Source of the DNA: Chloroflexota bacterium | Lineage (GTDB): Bacteria > Chloroflexota > Anaerolineae > Anaerolineales > Villigracilaceae | Length of the DNA: 62,590 nucleotides | Reading direction: 5' to 3' | Assembly: GCA_029782225.1 (NCBI GenBank) | Contig: JAKOVF010000221.1 | Location: 1 to 62,590 of the forward strand | Shown: piece after piece, positions 55,041 through 62,590 of the stretch | How the letters are laid out: every line of letters starts with the position of its first letter | Numbering within the stretch: position 1 is the first letter of the stretch | The notes under the pieces: generated by a model | Databases searched by the model: none | Told to the model about the DNA's origin: nothing | The model's input: the letters and a program-made list of their open reading frames with translations, nothing else | Program-made: the position numbers and the translations under genes

Positions 55041-55952
55041 ATGACAGCATCTTCTGTTGGTAGTGCCGCTGCCCGAAATCTATCCCGGTCCAGGTCCTTC
55101 CGTGACAGCATGCGAATTGCCTGGCCGATCATCAAACGCATTGTTCTGTATATCTTTCTCACCGGCGCAACCATCCTGATGAGCTTCCCGCTCTTCTGGA
55201 TGATCTCCACTTCATTGAAGACACTCCAGGAAGCGAATTCCCCGGGCATTGTCTGGATCCCCAAACAGCCCACGCTGGAAGCCTACATTAACATCTTTCA
55301 CAATCACGATTTCCTGCGCTCGTACTTCAACACAATCTTTTATACATCGATTGCGATGGTGGGTACGCTCCTATCCATTGCTGTGGTGGCCTATGCCTTT
55401 AGCCGCATCGAATGGCCGGGGCGCAATGTCGTTTTCTTCCTGATGCTCTCTACGATGATGATTCCGCCTCAGGCATTGATCGTGCCACAGTATGTCTTCT
55501 TCAACAAATTGGACTGGGTCGGCACTTTCAACCCGATCGTGATCCCGGGCTACTTCGCCGGCGGCGCGGCCATGGTCTTCTTATTGAGACAGTCGATGGC
55601 GCAAATTCCGAAGGAATTCGATGAGTCAGCGTTCGTCGATGGTGCAAATCATATCCAGGTCTTCTGGGAAATCATCATGCCGCTGATCAAAGCGCCGCTC
55701 GCTACCGTCGCCACGTTCCTGTTCGTTGGGTTCTGGAACAGCCTGCTTGCTCCCCTCATGTACCTGCAAACAGTTGACCTCTACACTCTGCCCGTTTACG
55801 TCACGACCCTCTACAACATCAATCTGACGGTCCAGCAATGGCCCACTATCATGGCCGCGGCCGTCCTGACGACCGTGCCGCTGATGGTGGTTTTCTTCTT
55901 CGCCCAGCGGTTTATTCTTGAAAGCGTGGTCATTTCCGGACTCAAAGGCTAA
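55041..55952 (+). CDS. Sugar ABC transporter permease, MalG type
   Basis: 303 residues, six membrane helices. The EAA loop is EFDESAFVDGANHIQVFWEIIMPLIK and the C-terminus ends QRFILESVVISGLKG, typical of MalG partners. AGGAGAAGAG provides the ribosome-binding site. It completes the membrane channel with the preceding gene. The GH3 gene starts two bases after its stop. Confidence 0.94.
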   Translation: MTASSVGSAAARNLSRSRSFRDSMRIAWPIIKRIVLYIFLTGATILMSFPLFWMISTSLKTLQEANSPGIVWIPKQPTLEAYINIFHNHDFLRSYFNTIFYTSIAMVGTLLSIAVVAYAFSRIEWPGRNVVFFLMLSTMMIPPQALIVPQYVFFNKLDWVGTFNPIVIPGYFAGGAAMVFLLRQSMAQIPKEFDESAFVDGANHIQVFWEIIMPLIKAPLATVATFLFVGFWNSLLAPLMYLQTVDLYTLPVYVTTLYNINLTVQQWPTIMAAAVLTTVPLMVVFFFAQRFILESVVISGLKG

Positions 55953-55953
55953 C

Positions 55954-57576
55954 GTGGACATCAAAGAAGCGATCGGCCAAAAACTTCTGCTAGCCTTCAA
56001 AGGCAAAGATAAACCTTCCGATGAAATCGTTCACGCGCTGCGAGAATATAAAGCCAGCGGAGTGACCCTCTTCCGCCCCTTCAACATAGATAGTCCTTCT
56101 CAGCTTCGGAATTTGACCGGTCAATTGCAGCGTCTCGCGCGTGACACTTCGACTTCGCTCAGTGCGGGCCGTGGCCTGCCTCCGCTATTGATCGCAGTGG
56201 ACCAGGAAGGTGGTCAGCTCATGGCCGTCGGCGAAGGGACTCCCCTGCCCGGCAACATGGCCCTCGGCGCGACCGGGTCCGCTGAATTAGCGCGCCGCGC
56301 CGGCGAAGTCCTTGGGTGCGAACTCGCAGCAATGGGCATCAACGTGAATTACGCGCCGTGCGTGGACGTAAACCTCAATCCACAAAACCCGGTCGTTGGC
56401 ATCCGGTCATTTGGCGAAGATCCAACTGTAGTTGCAGCGCTTGCCGCTGCCATGATAGAAGGCATCCAATCTCAGGGAGTCGCGGCCACAGCCAAACATT
56501 TCCCGGGCCACGGCGACACGGCCAGCGATTCCCATCACGGGCTTCCATCTGTTCCACATTCGTTGGAAAGATTGAAATCGGTCGAATTGCCGCCATTTCA
56601 AGCCGCCATTCGGGCGGATGTCAAATTGATCATGACCGCGCATCTTGCCTTACCTGCACTCGACGGCCCGGATGCGCCACCAGCAACTCTCTCCAAAAAC
56701 ATCCTGACCGACCTTTTGCGCCGCGAACTTGGCTTCAACGGTATCGTCATCACCGACGCCATGGACATGCATGCCATTCGTCAGGGCGAATTCCTCGGCG
56801 CGGACGCGCTGAAAGCAGTCAATGCAGGTGCGGATATACTCCTGCTTACATCCGATCCGAAAGATCAGGAAAGGGTGTACCACGCGCTGATCAAAGCGGC
56901 CGAGGATCATACGCTGGATGCAGAGGAAACACTGGTCTCTGCAAAGCGAGTCCTTGCGCTCAAAGATTGGCTGGCCGTGCAATCCCAACCAGATTTGAGC
57001 GTTGTTGGTTGTGTCAAACACATGGCAGTCGCTGACGAAATTGCGGAGCGATCCATCACATTAGTTCGAGATCATGCAGGTTTGCTCCCCATTCACTTGG
57101 AATCAAATCAGCGCATCGCGGCCATCATTCCCAGGCCGCAAGACCTGACTCCGGCGGATACCTCATCTTACGTTGTGCCCGCGTTGGCAAACTCATTACG
57201 CGCCTATCATCCAAACGTGGATGAATTCGTCATCCCCTACGCGCCAGGTCACTCAGATATTTCCAACTTATTGCTCCAACTCAAGGGCTATGATCTTATC
57301 GTCCTCGGCACGCTGAATGCCTACAACCAATCCGGGCAACAAGCCCTCGCGCGCGAAATCTTGAAGGCGGGTATTCCCACGATCGTTGTCGCACTGCGGC
57401 TGCCCTATGACCTTGCTGCCTTCCCAGAAGCGCCGACGTACCTGTGCACCTACAGCATCCTTGAGCCGTCCATGCGGGCGCTGGCGAAAACGGTATTCGG
57501 AGGCGGGGAGGCCGATGGTCATTTGCCGGTGGCAATTCCCGGCTTGTACGAAGCGGGGTATCATTCCACAAGGTAA
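55954..57576 (+). CDS. NagZ-type GH3 beta-N-acetylhexosaminidase
   Basis: 540 residues from GTG 55954 (AAAGG just upstream; a longer frame overlaps the permease). It has no signal peptide, so it acts in the cytoplasm on imported glycosides. The NagZ signature KHFPGHGDTASDSHHG carries the His/Asp acid-base pair, and VITDAMDMHAI carries the nucleophile aspartate. A C-terminal alpha/beta domain (about 360-540) is present, as in two-domain GH3 enzymes. Residues near 65-74 (DTSTSLSAGR) are encoded by a dispersed-repeat core and interrupt the usual sequence before GLPPLLIAVDQEGG. The substrate is probably chito- or muro-oligosaccharide. Confidence 0.9.
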   Translation: MDIKEAIGQKLLLAFKGKDKPSDEIVHALREYKASGVTLFRPFNIDSPSQLRNLTGQLQRLARDTSTSLSAGRGLPPLLIAVDQEGGQLMAVGEGTPLPGNMALGATGSAELARRAGEVLGCELAAMGINVNYAPCVDVNLNPQNPVVGIRSFGEDPTVVAALAAAMIEGIQSQGVAATAKHFPGHGDTASDSHHGLPSVPHSLERLKSVELPPFQAAIRADVKLIMTAHLALPALDGPDAPPATLSKNILTDLLRRELGFNGIVITDAMDMHAIRQGEFLGADALKAVNAGADILLLTSDPKDQERVYHALIKAAEDHTLDAEETLVSAKRVLALKDWLAVQSQPDLSVVGCVKHMAVADEIAERSITLVRDHAGLLPIHLESNQRIAAIIPRPQDLTPADTSSYVVPALANSLRAYHPNVDEFVIPYAPGHSDISNLLLQLKGYDLIVLGTLNAYNQSGQQALAREILKAGIPTIVVALRLPYDLAAFPEAPTYLCTYSILEPSMRALAKTVFGGGEADGHLPVAIPGLYEAGYHSTR

Positions 57577-57580
57577 ATCC

Positions 57581-58618
57581 ATGTCCCTCTTCAGCGAAAT
57601 CAACGAACAACCGGAACGTCTCAAGAGTCTGCTTTCGTCCCAGCGTAAAACCGCCGAGAAGATCGCACGAGCCATCCAGGGCCGAGATATAGACTACGTT
57701 TTCCTTGCGGCGCGCGGCACATCGGACAATGCCGCGCGCTATGCAAACTATGTGTGGGGCGCGCTGAACGGATTGCCCATCGCGCTCGCAACTCCTTCTC
57801 TTTTCACTTATTACAAGAAGCCGCCTCGCTTGAAGAACGCACTGGTGATGGGCATCTCTCAATCCGGACAATCGCCGGATATCGTCAGCGTCCTGGAAGA
57901 AGGCAAGAAGCAGAACTGTCTGACCCTCGCGGTCACCAATGAGCCGGATTCACCATTGGCGGATCACGCGGACTTTATGCTCGATATCCATGCCGGGGAT
58001 GAAAAGGCCGTCGCAGCGACGAAGACCTACACGAATGAGCTGATGGCGATTGCCATGCTTTCGATTGCCATGAACAATGAAAAGTCGCAATGGAAAGTCC
58101 TGGAAAAAGTGCCAGGCTGGGCAAAGCAATCCCTTAAGCAAAATAAAGCCATCGAACAATCTGCCCAGCGATACCGCTACATGCGCCAGTGTGTAGTACT
58201 GGGGCGCGGCTACAACTATGCCACGGCCTTTGAATGGGCGCTGAAGCTCAAAGAACTGACCTACGTGGAAGCCGAGCCCTATTCCTCCGCGGATTTTCAG
58301 CATGGTCCGATCGCTATGATCGAACGAAGCTTCCCGGTCATGGCTGTTATGCCGGACGGAAACGTGTTCGAGACCATGATGAATGCGCTCACTCATCTGC
58401 GGAATGATTTTGGCGCGGAGTTAGTCATTGTATCCAACCACCCGGATGCACTTGCCCTGGCACAAACGCCGCTTTCCATTCCACGAGAAATCCCGGAATG
58501 GCTGAGCCCGCTGGTCGGTATTATCCCGGCTCAGCTGTTCGCCTATCACCTGACACTGGCCAAAGGGTTCGATACAGAAAGGCCGCGCAGTATCCACAAG
58601 GTGACTGAAACAAGATAA
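57581..58618 (+). CDS. SIS-domain sugar-phosphate isomerase/deaminase (GlmS C-terminal/NagB-II type)
   Basis: 345 residues from ATG 57581 with AAGG upstream. Two SIS domains are present: the first with VFLAARGTSDNAARYANYV, GISQSGQSPDIVSVLEEG and GDEKAVAATKTYTNEL, the second with VLGRGYNYATAFEWALKLKE and EAEPYSSADFQHGP. There is no glutamine-amidotransferase domain. Such proteins act as glucosamine-6-phosphate deaminases, so this gene would feed the sugar into glycolysis as fructose-6-phosphate. It ends the operon at a terminator. Confidence 0.88.
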   Translation: MSLFSEINEQPERLKSLLSSQRKTAEKIARAIQGRDIDYVFLAARGTSDNAARYANYVWGALNGLPIALATPSLFTYYKKPPRLKNALVMGISQSGQSPDIVSVLEEGKKQNCLTLAVTNEPDSPLADHADFMLDIHAGDEKAVAATKTYTNELMAIAMLSIAMNNEKSQWKVLEKVPGWAKQSLKQNKAIEQSAQRYRYMRQCVVLGRGYNYATAFEWALKLKELTYVEAEPYSSADFQHGPIAMIERSFPVMAVMPDGNVFETMMNALTHLRNDFGAELVIVSNHPDALALAQTPLSIPREIPEWLSPLVGIIPAQLFAYHLTLAKGFDTERPRSIHKVTETR

Positions 58619-58623
58619 AGTCC

Positions 58624-58656
58624 AAACTGCCTGCCAGACACGGCAAGCAGTTTTTT
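58624..58656 (+). terminator. Intrinsic terminator of the amino-sugar operon
   Basis: AAACTGCCTGCC and GGCAAGCAGTTT form a stem with one mismatch and an AGACAC loop, followed by six T. It lies six bases after the SIS gene stop. Confidence 0.85.
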
Positions 58657-59053
58657 GCAGGGCGCACTATACGCACAGCTAGGGGAACCCCTTATTGCAG
58701 GAAAATCCGCGCATTCCTATACTTGTTTCTGGTTTTGCGATCCCAAAGCAACGCAAATCAAAGTAGTTGCGTTCCACCCTGGAGCGCAAGAGCTGGCAAA
58801 TCCACCAACTGCGTCTGAGAGACGTTGGAATGGTACCTCGGCCCATACTCTTGATGTGTGAAGGAATGAGAAACCACCGCCTGGCGCTTCGGAAACGTGA
58901 TGTCTCATTTACGCGAATAATCATCCCATCGCAAAGCGAAAGTCGCGCCTGGGCATCCTTCTCTCGAATCAGTCGGGTTAAGGGCTGCCTGAAATTGTCG
59001 CACAAGTGCATATGATTCAAATCTTACAAGTTAAAGGATTAGGAAGCGAGACT
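58657..59053. other. Intergenic stretch without a recognised gene
   Basis: About 400 bases between the terminator and the glycosyltransferase start. Open frames occur on both strands (up to about 110 codons) but none has a ribosome-binding site, family motifs or natural composition. No repeat of the families noted elsewhere was seen. Confidence 0.5.
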
Positions 59054-61414
59054 ATGGAAATAAATGTGATCCCGGACCTGAAACGAGTTGCGTTTGTCGG
59101 CAACTACCTCCCACGCCACTGCGGAATTGCCACCTTTACCACAGACCTGTGTGAGGCATTCACAGCGCAATTTCCTCACGTTCAAACCATGGCGCTCGCC
59201 ATGAATGACAGACCCGAGGGGTACGCCTACCCGGAGAAAGTACGATATGAGATTCGCCAGAACGATCTCTACGATTATGAGCGTGCCGCGAATTTCCTCA
59301 ACCAGCATGAAGTCGGGGCGATATGTCTACAGCATGAATACGGAATTTACGGTGGAGATGCAGGGCGTTACGTCCTGACGCTTCTGCGAAATGTGAGCGC
59401 GCCCGTTATTACGACACTTCATACCGTTCTTGAGAAGCCGGATCCCGAGCAATTCCGAGTCCTGCGCCAGGTCGCCGAGCTTTCGAACCGCGCTGTGGTC
59501 ATGAGCGAACGCTCGGCCGATCAACTGCATGATGTTTATGGCATCCCCCATCAGAAAATTGACATCATTCCCCACGGTATCCATGACATTCCGTTTCTGG
59601 ATCCGGGCTTTCACAAGGATAAATTTGGCGCGGAAGGCCGCACCGTCATTCTGACCTTCGGCCTGCTCTCGCGTAACAAGGGCATTGAATATGTGCTTGA
59701 TGCTTTGCCGGACGTAGTAAAGGAATATCCAAATCTTTTGTACCTGGTGCTCGGTGCCACTCATCCACAGGTGCTGGCACAGGAGGGAGAACAATACCGC
59801 GAGAGCCTGCAGGAACGCGTACGCCAGCTCGGGTTGGAAAACAACGTAATGTTCCACAACGAATTCACCAGCCTGCAGGATTTGAAGGAGTACATTGGCG
59901 CGGCGGACATTTACATCACACCGTATCTGGATCGCGAGCAAATTGTTTCAGGAACTCTGGCGTACACAGTTGGAGCCGGTAAGGCTGTCATTTCCACTCC
60001 CTATCGCTACGCCGAGGAACTGCTCAGAGAAGGGCGCGGCATCCTCGTTCCGTTCCGGGATTCTAAATCCATTGCTGAGCAGATACTTTACTTGCTAAAA
60101 AATGAAGCCGAGCGTAACGCCATGCGTAAACAAGCATACCTCTACGGCCGAGATATGATCTGGCCAACAGTCGCCCGAAGGTATATGGAAACGTTTGAAA
60201 AAGCCCGTAAGCAAAATGCCCAGGCGGTATATCCCATCCCGGTCACCGGTTCTGTTGAGAACTCGATCGAGCGCCTCCCGACCCTCAAGCTCGACCATAT
60301 ATTCCGCCTGACGGATGGCACCGGCATGCTGCAACATGCGGTCTTCAGCGTGCCGAACTACAACGAAGGCTACACTACAGACGATAACGCCCGAGCCCTG
60401 ATCGTTTCGGTGCAATTGGAAGAGACTCGAAGTCAACCCGGCGTGGAGGACGAAAAGCACACGCTGACGCAGGGTCTGGAACTGGGCTACCGTTATCTCG
60501 CCTTTCTGTGGCATGCATTTAATCCCGAGACCAAACGCTTCCGCAATTTCATGAGTTATGACCGTCGGTGGTTGGAGGAAACAGGCTCTGAGGATAGTCA
60601 TGGGCGTGCGCTGTGGGCACTTGGCACGGTGATGGGCCGTTCCCGCCGCGAGGGCTTGCGAGGCACGGCAGGCAGATTGTTTGAAAGAGCAATTTCCACC
60701 GCGATCGAATTCAAGAACCCCCGGGCCTGGGCCTTTACTCTTCTAGGCACACATCGTTATCTGAGACGACATCCCGGCGACCGGGCCGTGGCGCAGGTTC
60801 AAAACACCCTGGCGCAAAGACTTCTGCAGATGTACCGTGATAACTATACGCCGGAATGGCCCTGGTTTGAAAATGAGGTCACGTACTGCAATCCGGCCCT
60901 TTCGCAAGTGTTGATCCGCTACGGTCACGCGAACAACGACTCGGAGGCATTAGCTGTGGGCATCGAATCTCTGGGTTGGCTCCTGAAAATTCAACATTCA
61001 GATCAAGGTTGGATTATGCCGATTGGCAGTCAGGGCTTCTACAGAAAAAGGGGCGAGCCTGCTTATTTCGATCAGCAGCCTGTGGAGGTGTACTCTCTGG
61101 TCTCAGCCTGCCTCGAAGCGTTCCGCGTCAGTAAAGATTGGGCCTGGTATACGCATGCCAGGGAATCCTTCGAGTGGTTCTTTGGACGCAATGCCCTTAA
61201 CCTGCCCGTCTATGATCATGTCACGGGAGGCTGCCGCGACGGTCTACATATTGACCGTCTCAACGAAAACCAGGGTGCGGAATCAACCCTCGCGTTCCTC
61301 CAGTCATTTCTTGAAATGCGACAATTCGAGCTGGAGCTTCCGAGTCAGCAGCACGACCGCGAACGCAGAGCCACTTCTGACCTGCTTGCGGACCATTCTC
61401 CAAAAGCAACCTAA
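59054..61414 (+). CDS. GT4 glycosyltransferase fused to an alpha/alpha-barrel-like glycan domain
   Basis: 786 residues from ATG 59054 (AGGAAG upstream; an earlier in-frame ATG is less likely). Residues about 1-385 are a GT4 GT-B fold (FVGNYLPRHCGIATFTTDL, IIPHGIHDIPF, LTFGLLSRNKGIEYVLDAL, GTLAYTVGAGKAVISTPY). Residues about 410-770 look like an (alpha/alpha)6 toroid found in some glycoside-processing enzymes (MLQHAVFSVPNYNEGYTTDDNARALI). The protein faces a GH130 phosphorylase gene. A role in making or turning over mannose-containing glycans is likely; exact donor and acceptor are unknown. Confidence 0.85.
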   Translation: MEINVIPDLKRVAFVGNYLPRHCGIATFTTDLCEAFTAQFPHVQTMALAMNDRPEGYAYPEKVRYEIRQNDLYDYERAANFLNQHEVGAICLQHEYGIYGGDAGRYVLTLLRNVSAPVITTLHTVLEKPDPEQFRVLRQVAELSNRAVVMSERSADQLHDVYGIPHQKIDIIPHGIHDIPFLDPGFHKDKFGAEGRTVILTFGLLSRNKGIEYVLDALPDVVKEYPNLLYLVLGATHPQVLAQEGEQYRESLQERVRQLGLENNVMFHNEFTSLQDLKEYIGAADIYITPYLDREQIVSGTLAYTVGAGKAVISTPYRYAEELLREGRGILVPFRDSKSIAEQILYLLKNEAERNAMRKQAYLYGRDMIWPTVARRYMETFEKARKQNAQAVYPIPVTGSVENSIERLPTLKLDHIFRLTDGTGMLQHAVFSVPNYNEGYTTDDNARALIVSVQLEETRSQPGVEDEKHTLTQGLELGYRYLAFLWHAFNPETKRFRNFMSYDRRWLEETGSEDSHGRALWALGTVMGRSRREGLRGTAGRLFERAISTAIEFKNPRAWAFTLLGTHRYLRRHPGDRAVAQVQNTLAQRLLQMYRDNYTPEWPWFENEVTYCNPALSQVLIRYGHANNDSEALAVGIESLGWLLKIQHSDQGWIMPIGSQGFYRKRGEPAYFDQQPVEVYSLVSACLEAFRVSKDWAWYTHARESFEWFFGRNALNLPVYDHVTGGCRDGLHIDRLNENQGAESTLAFLQSFLEMRQFELELPSQQHDRERRATSDLLADHSPKAT

Positions 61415-61444
61415 GTCCGTTACATACCTCCTTGGTATCAAAAC

Positions 61445-61477
61445 AAAAAGGCAGCGATCGAAACTCGCTGCCTTTTT
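61445..61477. terminator. Bidirectional terminator between GT4 and GH130 genes
   Basis: AAAAAGGCAGCGA (61445-61457) pairs perfectly with TCGCTGCCTTTTT (61465-61477) around a TCGAAAC loop. The A- and T-runs in the arms serve both strands of this convergent pair. Confidence 0.9.
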
Positions 61478-61494
61478 GTATAATTTACATAATG

Positions 61495-62514
61495 CTATAA
61501 CCGACGGTCATGACTACGGTACGGACCCTGTGCCTCGTCACTGGGATGCCGAGCGATATAAGCCCGCCCATGCTCATCCAGCCAATCCAGGAGCATACTG
61601 ATGCGCGTGGTTGCCAGCGCGATGCAGTGATCGGCCGCGCCGTAGTATATCCTCATGGTATCTCCATCCGGTTCAATGACATGTCCACATGGAAAGACCA
61701 CATTCCCTACATCGCCAAAACGCTCGTAGGGTTCATCTGCGCCGAACACCCATTCATCACCACGGATCAGGCAGATTTCAGGCGATTCCAGGTCGAACAG
61801 TGCGAGTCCCAGTCGGTATAGCGAACCCGCAGCCGTCTCACGCACGCCGTGATAGATGGTCAGCCAGCCACGCGGGGTTTCAATAGGCGGATTGCATAGG
61901 CCAATCTTCCTGGCATCCCACCAGGCGCCGCGCCGCGCTTCGAGCATCATCTTGTGGCCGCCCCAGTATTTCAGGTCTGTCGTATAAGAGATCCACATGT
62001 GCGCGCCAAAACTGCCCACGGGACGGTGAATCAGCGCCCACTCGCCCTTGATACGACGCGGAAACAGGGCCGCATCCTTGTCCTCGGGGGACATGACCAC
62101 ACCCAGGCGCTCGAATGTGCGGAAATCTTTTGTGAGCGCCATTGAAACGCCCGGGCCGCTGCGGGAATAGGAAGTGTAAAGGATTGCATATTGTTGCATC
62201 TCCGGCACAAATGTGATGCGTGGGTCTTCGATCCCCCACATTTCCTCCGGGTAATTTTCGATGTCTGGCAGGAGTGTGGGCCGTGGGTCGATTTGCCAGT
62301 TTGTGATCCCATCTTTAGAGCGCGCCACCGTCAAGTGCGAGTGGCTGCGCATATCCTCTACTCTGCAAAGCAGCAGGGTCGTTCCATCGGGAAGGGTAGT
62401 GGCGCCAGGGTTAAAAACTGTGTTGGCGGGATACGGCCACATGTCTGAGGTCAGAATCGGGTTGTCCGCATAGCGTTTGAAAAGGGGCATTTTTTCATGG
62501 TGATTCAGGGTCAT
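61495..62514 (-). CDS. GH130 beta-mannoside phosphorylase family protein
   Basis: 339 residues from ATG 62514; AGGA eight bases upstream favours this start over the ATG at 62529. GH130 enzymes phosphorolyse beta-mannosides to mannose-1-phosphate. The five-bladed propeller motifs are present: ANTVFNPGATTLPDGTTLLL, WGIEDPRITFV with the catalytic aspartate, ALFPRRI, and IYHGVRETAAGSLYRLGLAL. There is no signal peptide, so it is cytoplasmic. Convergent pairing with the GT4 fusion suggests a shared mannoside substrate. The 76 bases beyond its start hold no visible gene. Confidence 0.92.
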   Translation of the reverse strand: MTLNHHEKMPLFKRYADNPILTSDMWPYPANTVFNPGATTLPDGTTLLLCRVEDMRSHSHLTVARSKDGITNWQIDPRPTLLPDIENYPEEMWGIEDPRITFVPEMQQYAILYTSYSRSGPGVSMALTKDFRTFERLGVVMSPEDKDAALFPRRIKGEWALIHRPVGSFGAHMWISYTTDLKYWGGHKMMLEARRGAWWDARKIGLCNPPIETPRGWLTIYHGVRETAAGSLYRLGLALFDLESPEICLIRGDEWVFGADEPYERFGDVGNVVFPCGHVIEPDGDTMRIYYGAADHCIALATTRISMLLDWLDEHGRAYIARHPSDEAQGPYRSHDRRL

Positions 62515-62590
62515 AAAGCAGTTCCTCATTTGAATATTAGATTTTCGATGCGACAGGTTTGCCGCGGAATGCTAAGTTAAACCGTGATCG

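Noticed and set aside
58657..59053. Transposase or small-gene remnant between the SIS gene and the GT4 gene
   Set aside because: All six frames were considered and none gave a recognisable motif.

Overview
The window is about 62.6 kb of bacterial chromosome. It looks most like a Chloroflexota genome of the Anaerolineae type. The basis is family-level recognition: Pro/Thr-rich lipoprotein linkers, an NBR1-type FW-domain lipoprotein, a glutaredoxin-DUF2085 fusion, many binding-protein ABC systems, GT4/GH130 glycan genes and dispersed short palindromic intergenic repeats. No rRNA, tRNA or CRISPR array was found, so the assignment is inference.

Layout. (1) 1-3108, minus strand: S-adenosylhomocysteinase (cut by the window edge), a PfkB/adenosine-type kinase and MtnA form a methyl-cycle and purine/methylthioadenosine salvage group. 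(2) 3215-6987, plus: an oligopeptide-type ABC importer (binding protein and two permeases, no ATPase here). A TPR lytic transglycosylase with a promoter that predicts a leaderless mRNA follows. (3) 9658-14835, minus: L,D-transpeptidase, CcdA, glutaredoxin-DUF2085 fusion, PgeF, YggS, YggT and DUF167, ending at a strong bidirectional terminator. (4) 15020-22976, minus: hydrolase, small membrane protein, patatin, a sigma-factor/anti-sigma pair whose anti-sigma carries a TolB-like propeller, a CAP-LysM protein, an FW-domain lipoprotein and a class V aminotransferase. (5) 22996-37600, accessory region, visibly more AT-rich in parts: a histidine-kinase remnant, then a promoter and a structured leader containing an intrinsic terminator. 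Next come a Pel-type exopolysaccharide operon (PelD-E-A-F-G), a CotH kinase, a VTC polyphosphate-polymerase domain, DUF4956 and DUF4832. A NusG/RfaH paralogue with its own promoter and a frameshifted transposase remnant close the region. (6) 37955-42379: a giant secreted beta-helix protein with MBG/YDG-like and tandem C-terminal repeats. (7) 42627-48500: MFS transporter, CPBP protease, SmpB, several acetyltransferase-like genes, TIGR04076 and RidA. (8) 48682-58618, plus: an amino-sugar operon with a ROK repressor and palindromic operator, ROK-like kinase, PIG-L deacetylase, sugar ABC importer, NagZ-type GH3 and SIS-domain deaminase/isomerase. (9) 59054-62514: a GT4 glycosyltransferase fused to an alpha/alpha-barrel-like domain, convergent with a GH130 phosphorylase.

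The most interesting part is region 5. The Pel machinery lacks the outer-membrane parts PelB and PelC, as expected for a monoderm. Its PelD carries an N-terminal dehydratase-like domain that has lost key catalytic residues but keeps a c-di-GMP I-site RxxD motif. The operon continues into a CotH/VTC/DUF4956/DUF4832 module of unknown function. A leader terminator plus a nearby NusG paralogue suggests control by processive antitermination. Separately, short dispersed repeats have contributed coding sequence to two genes of the amino-sugar operon.
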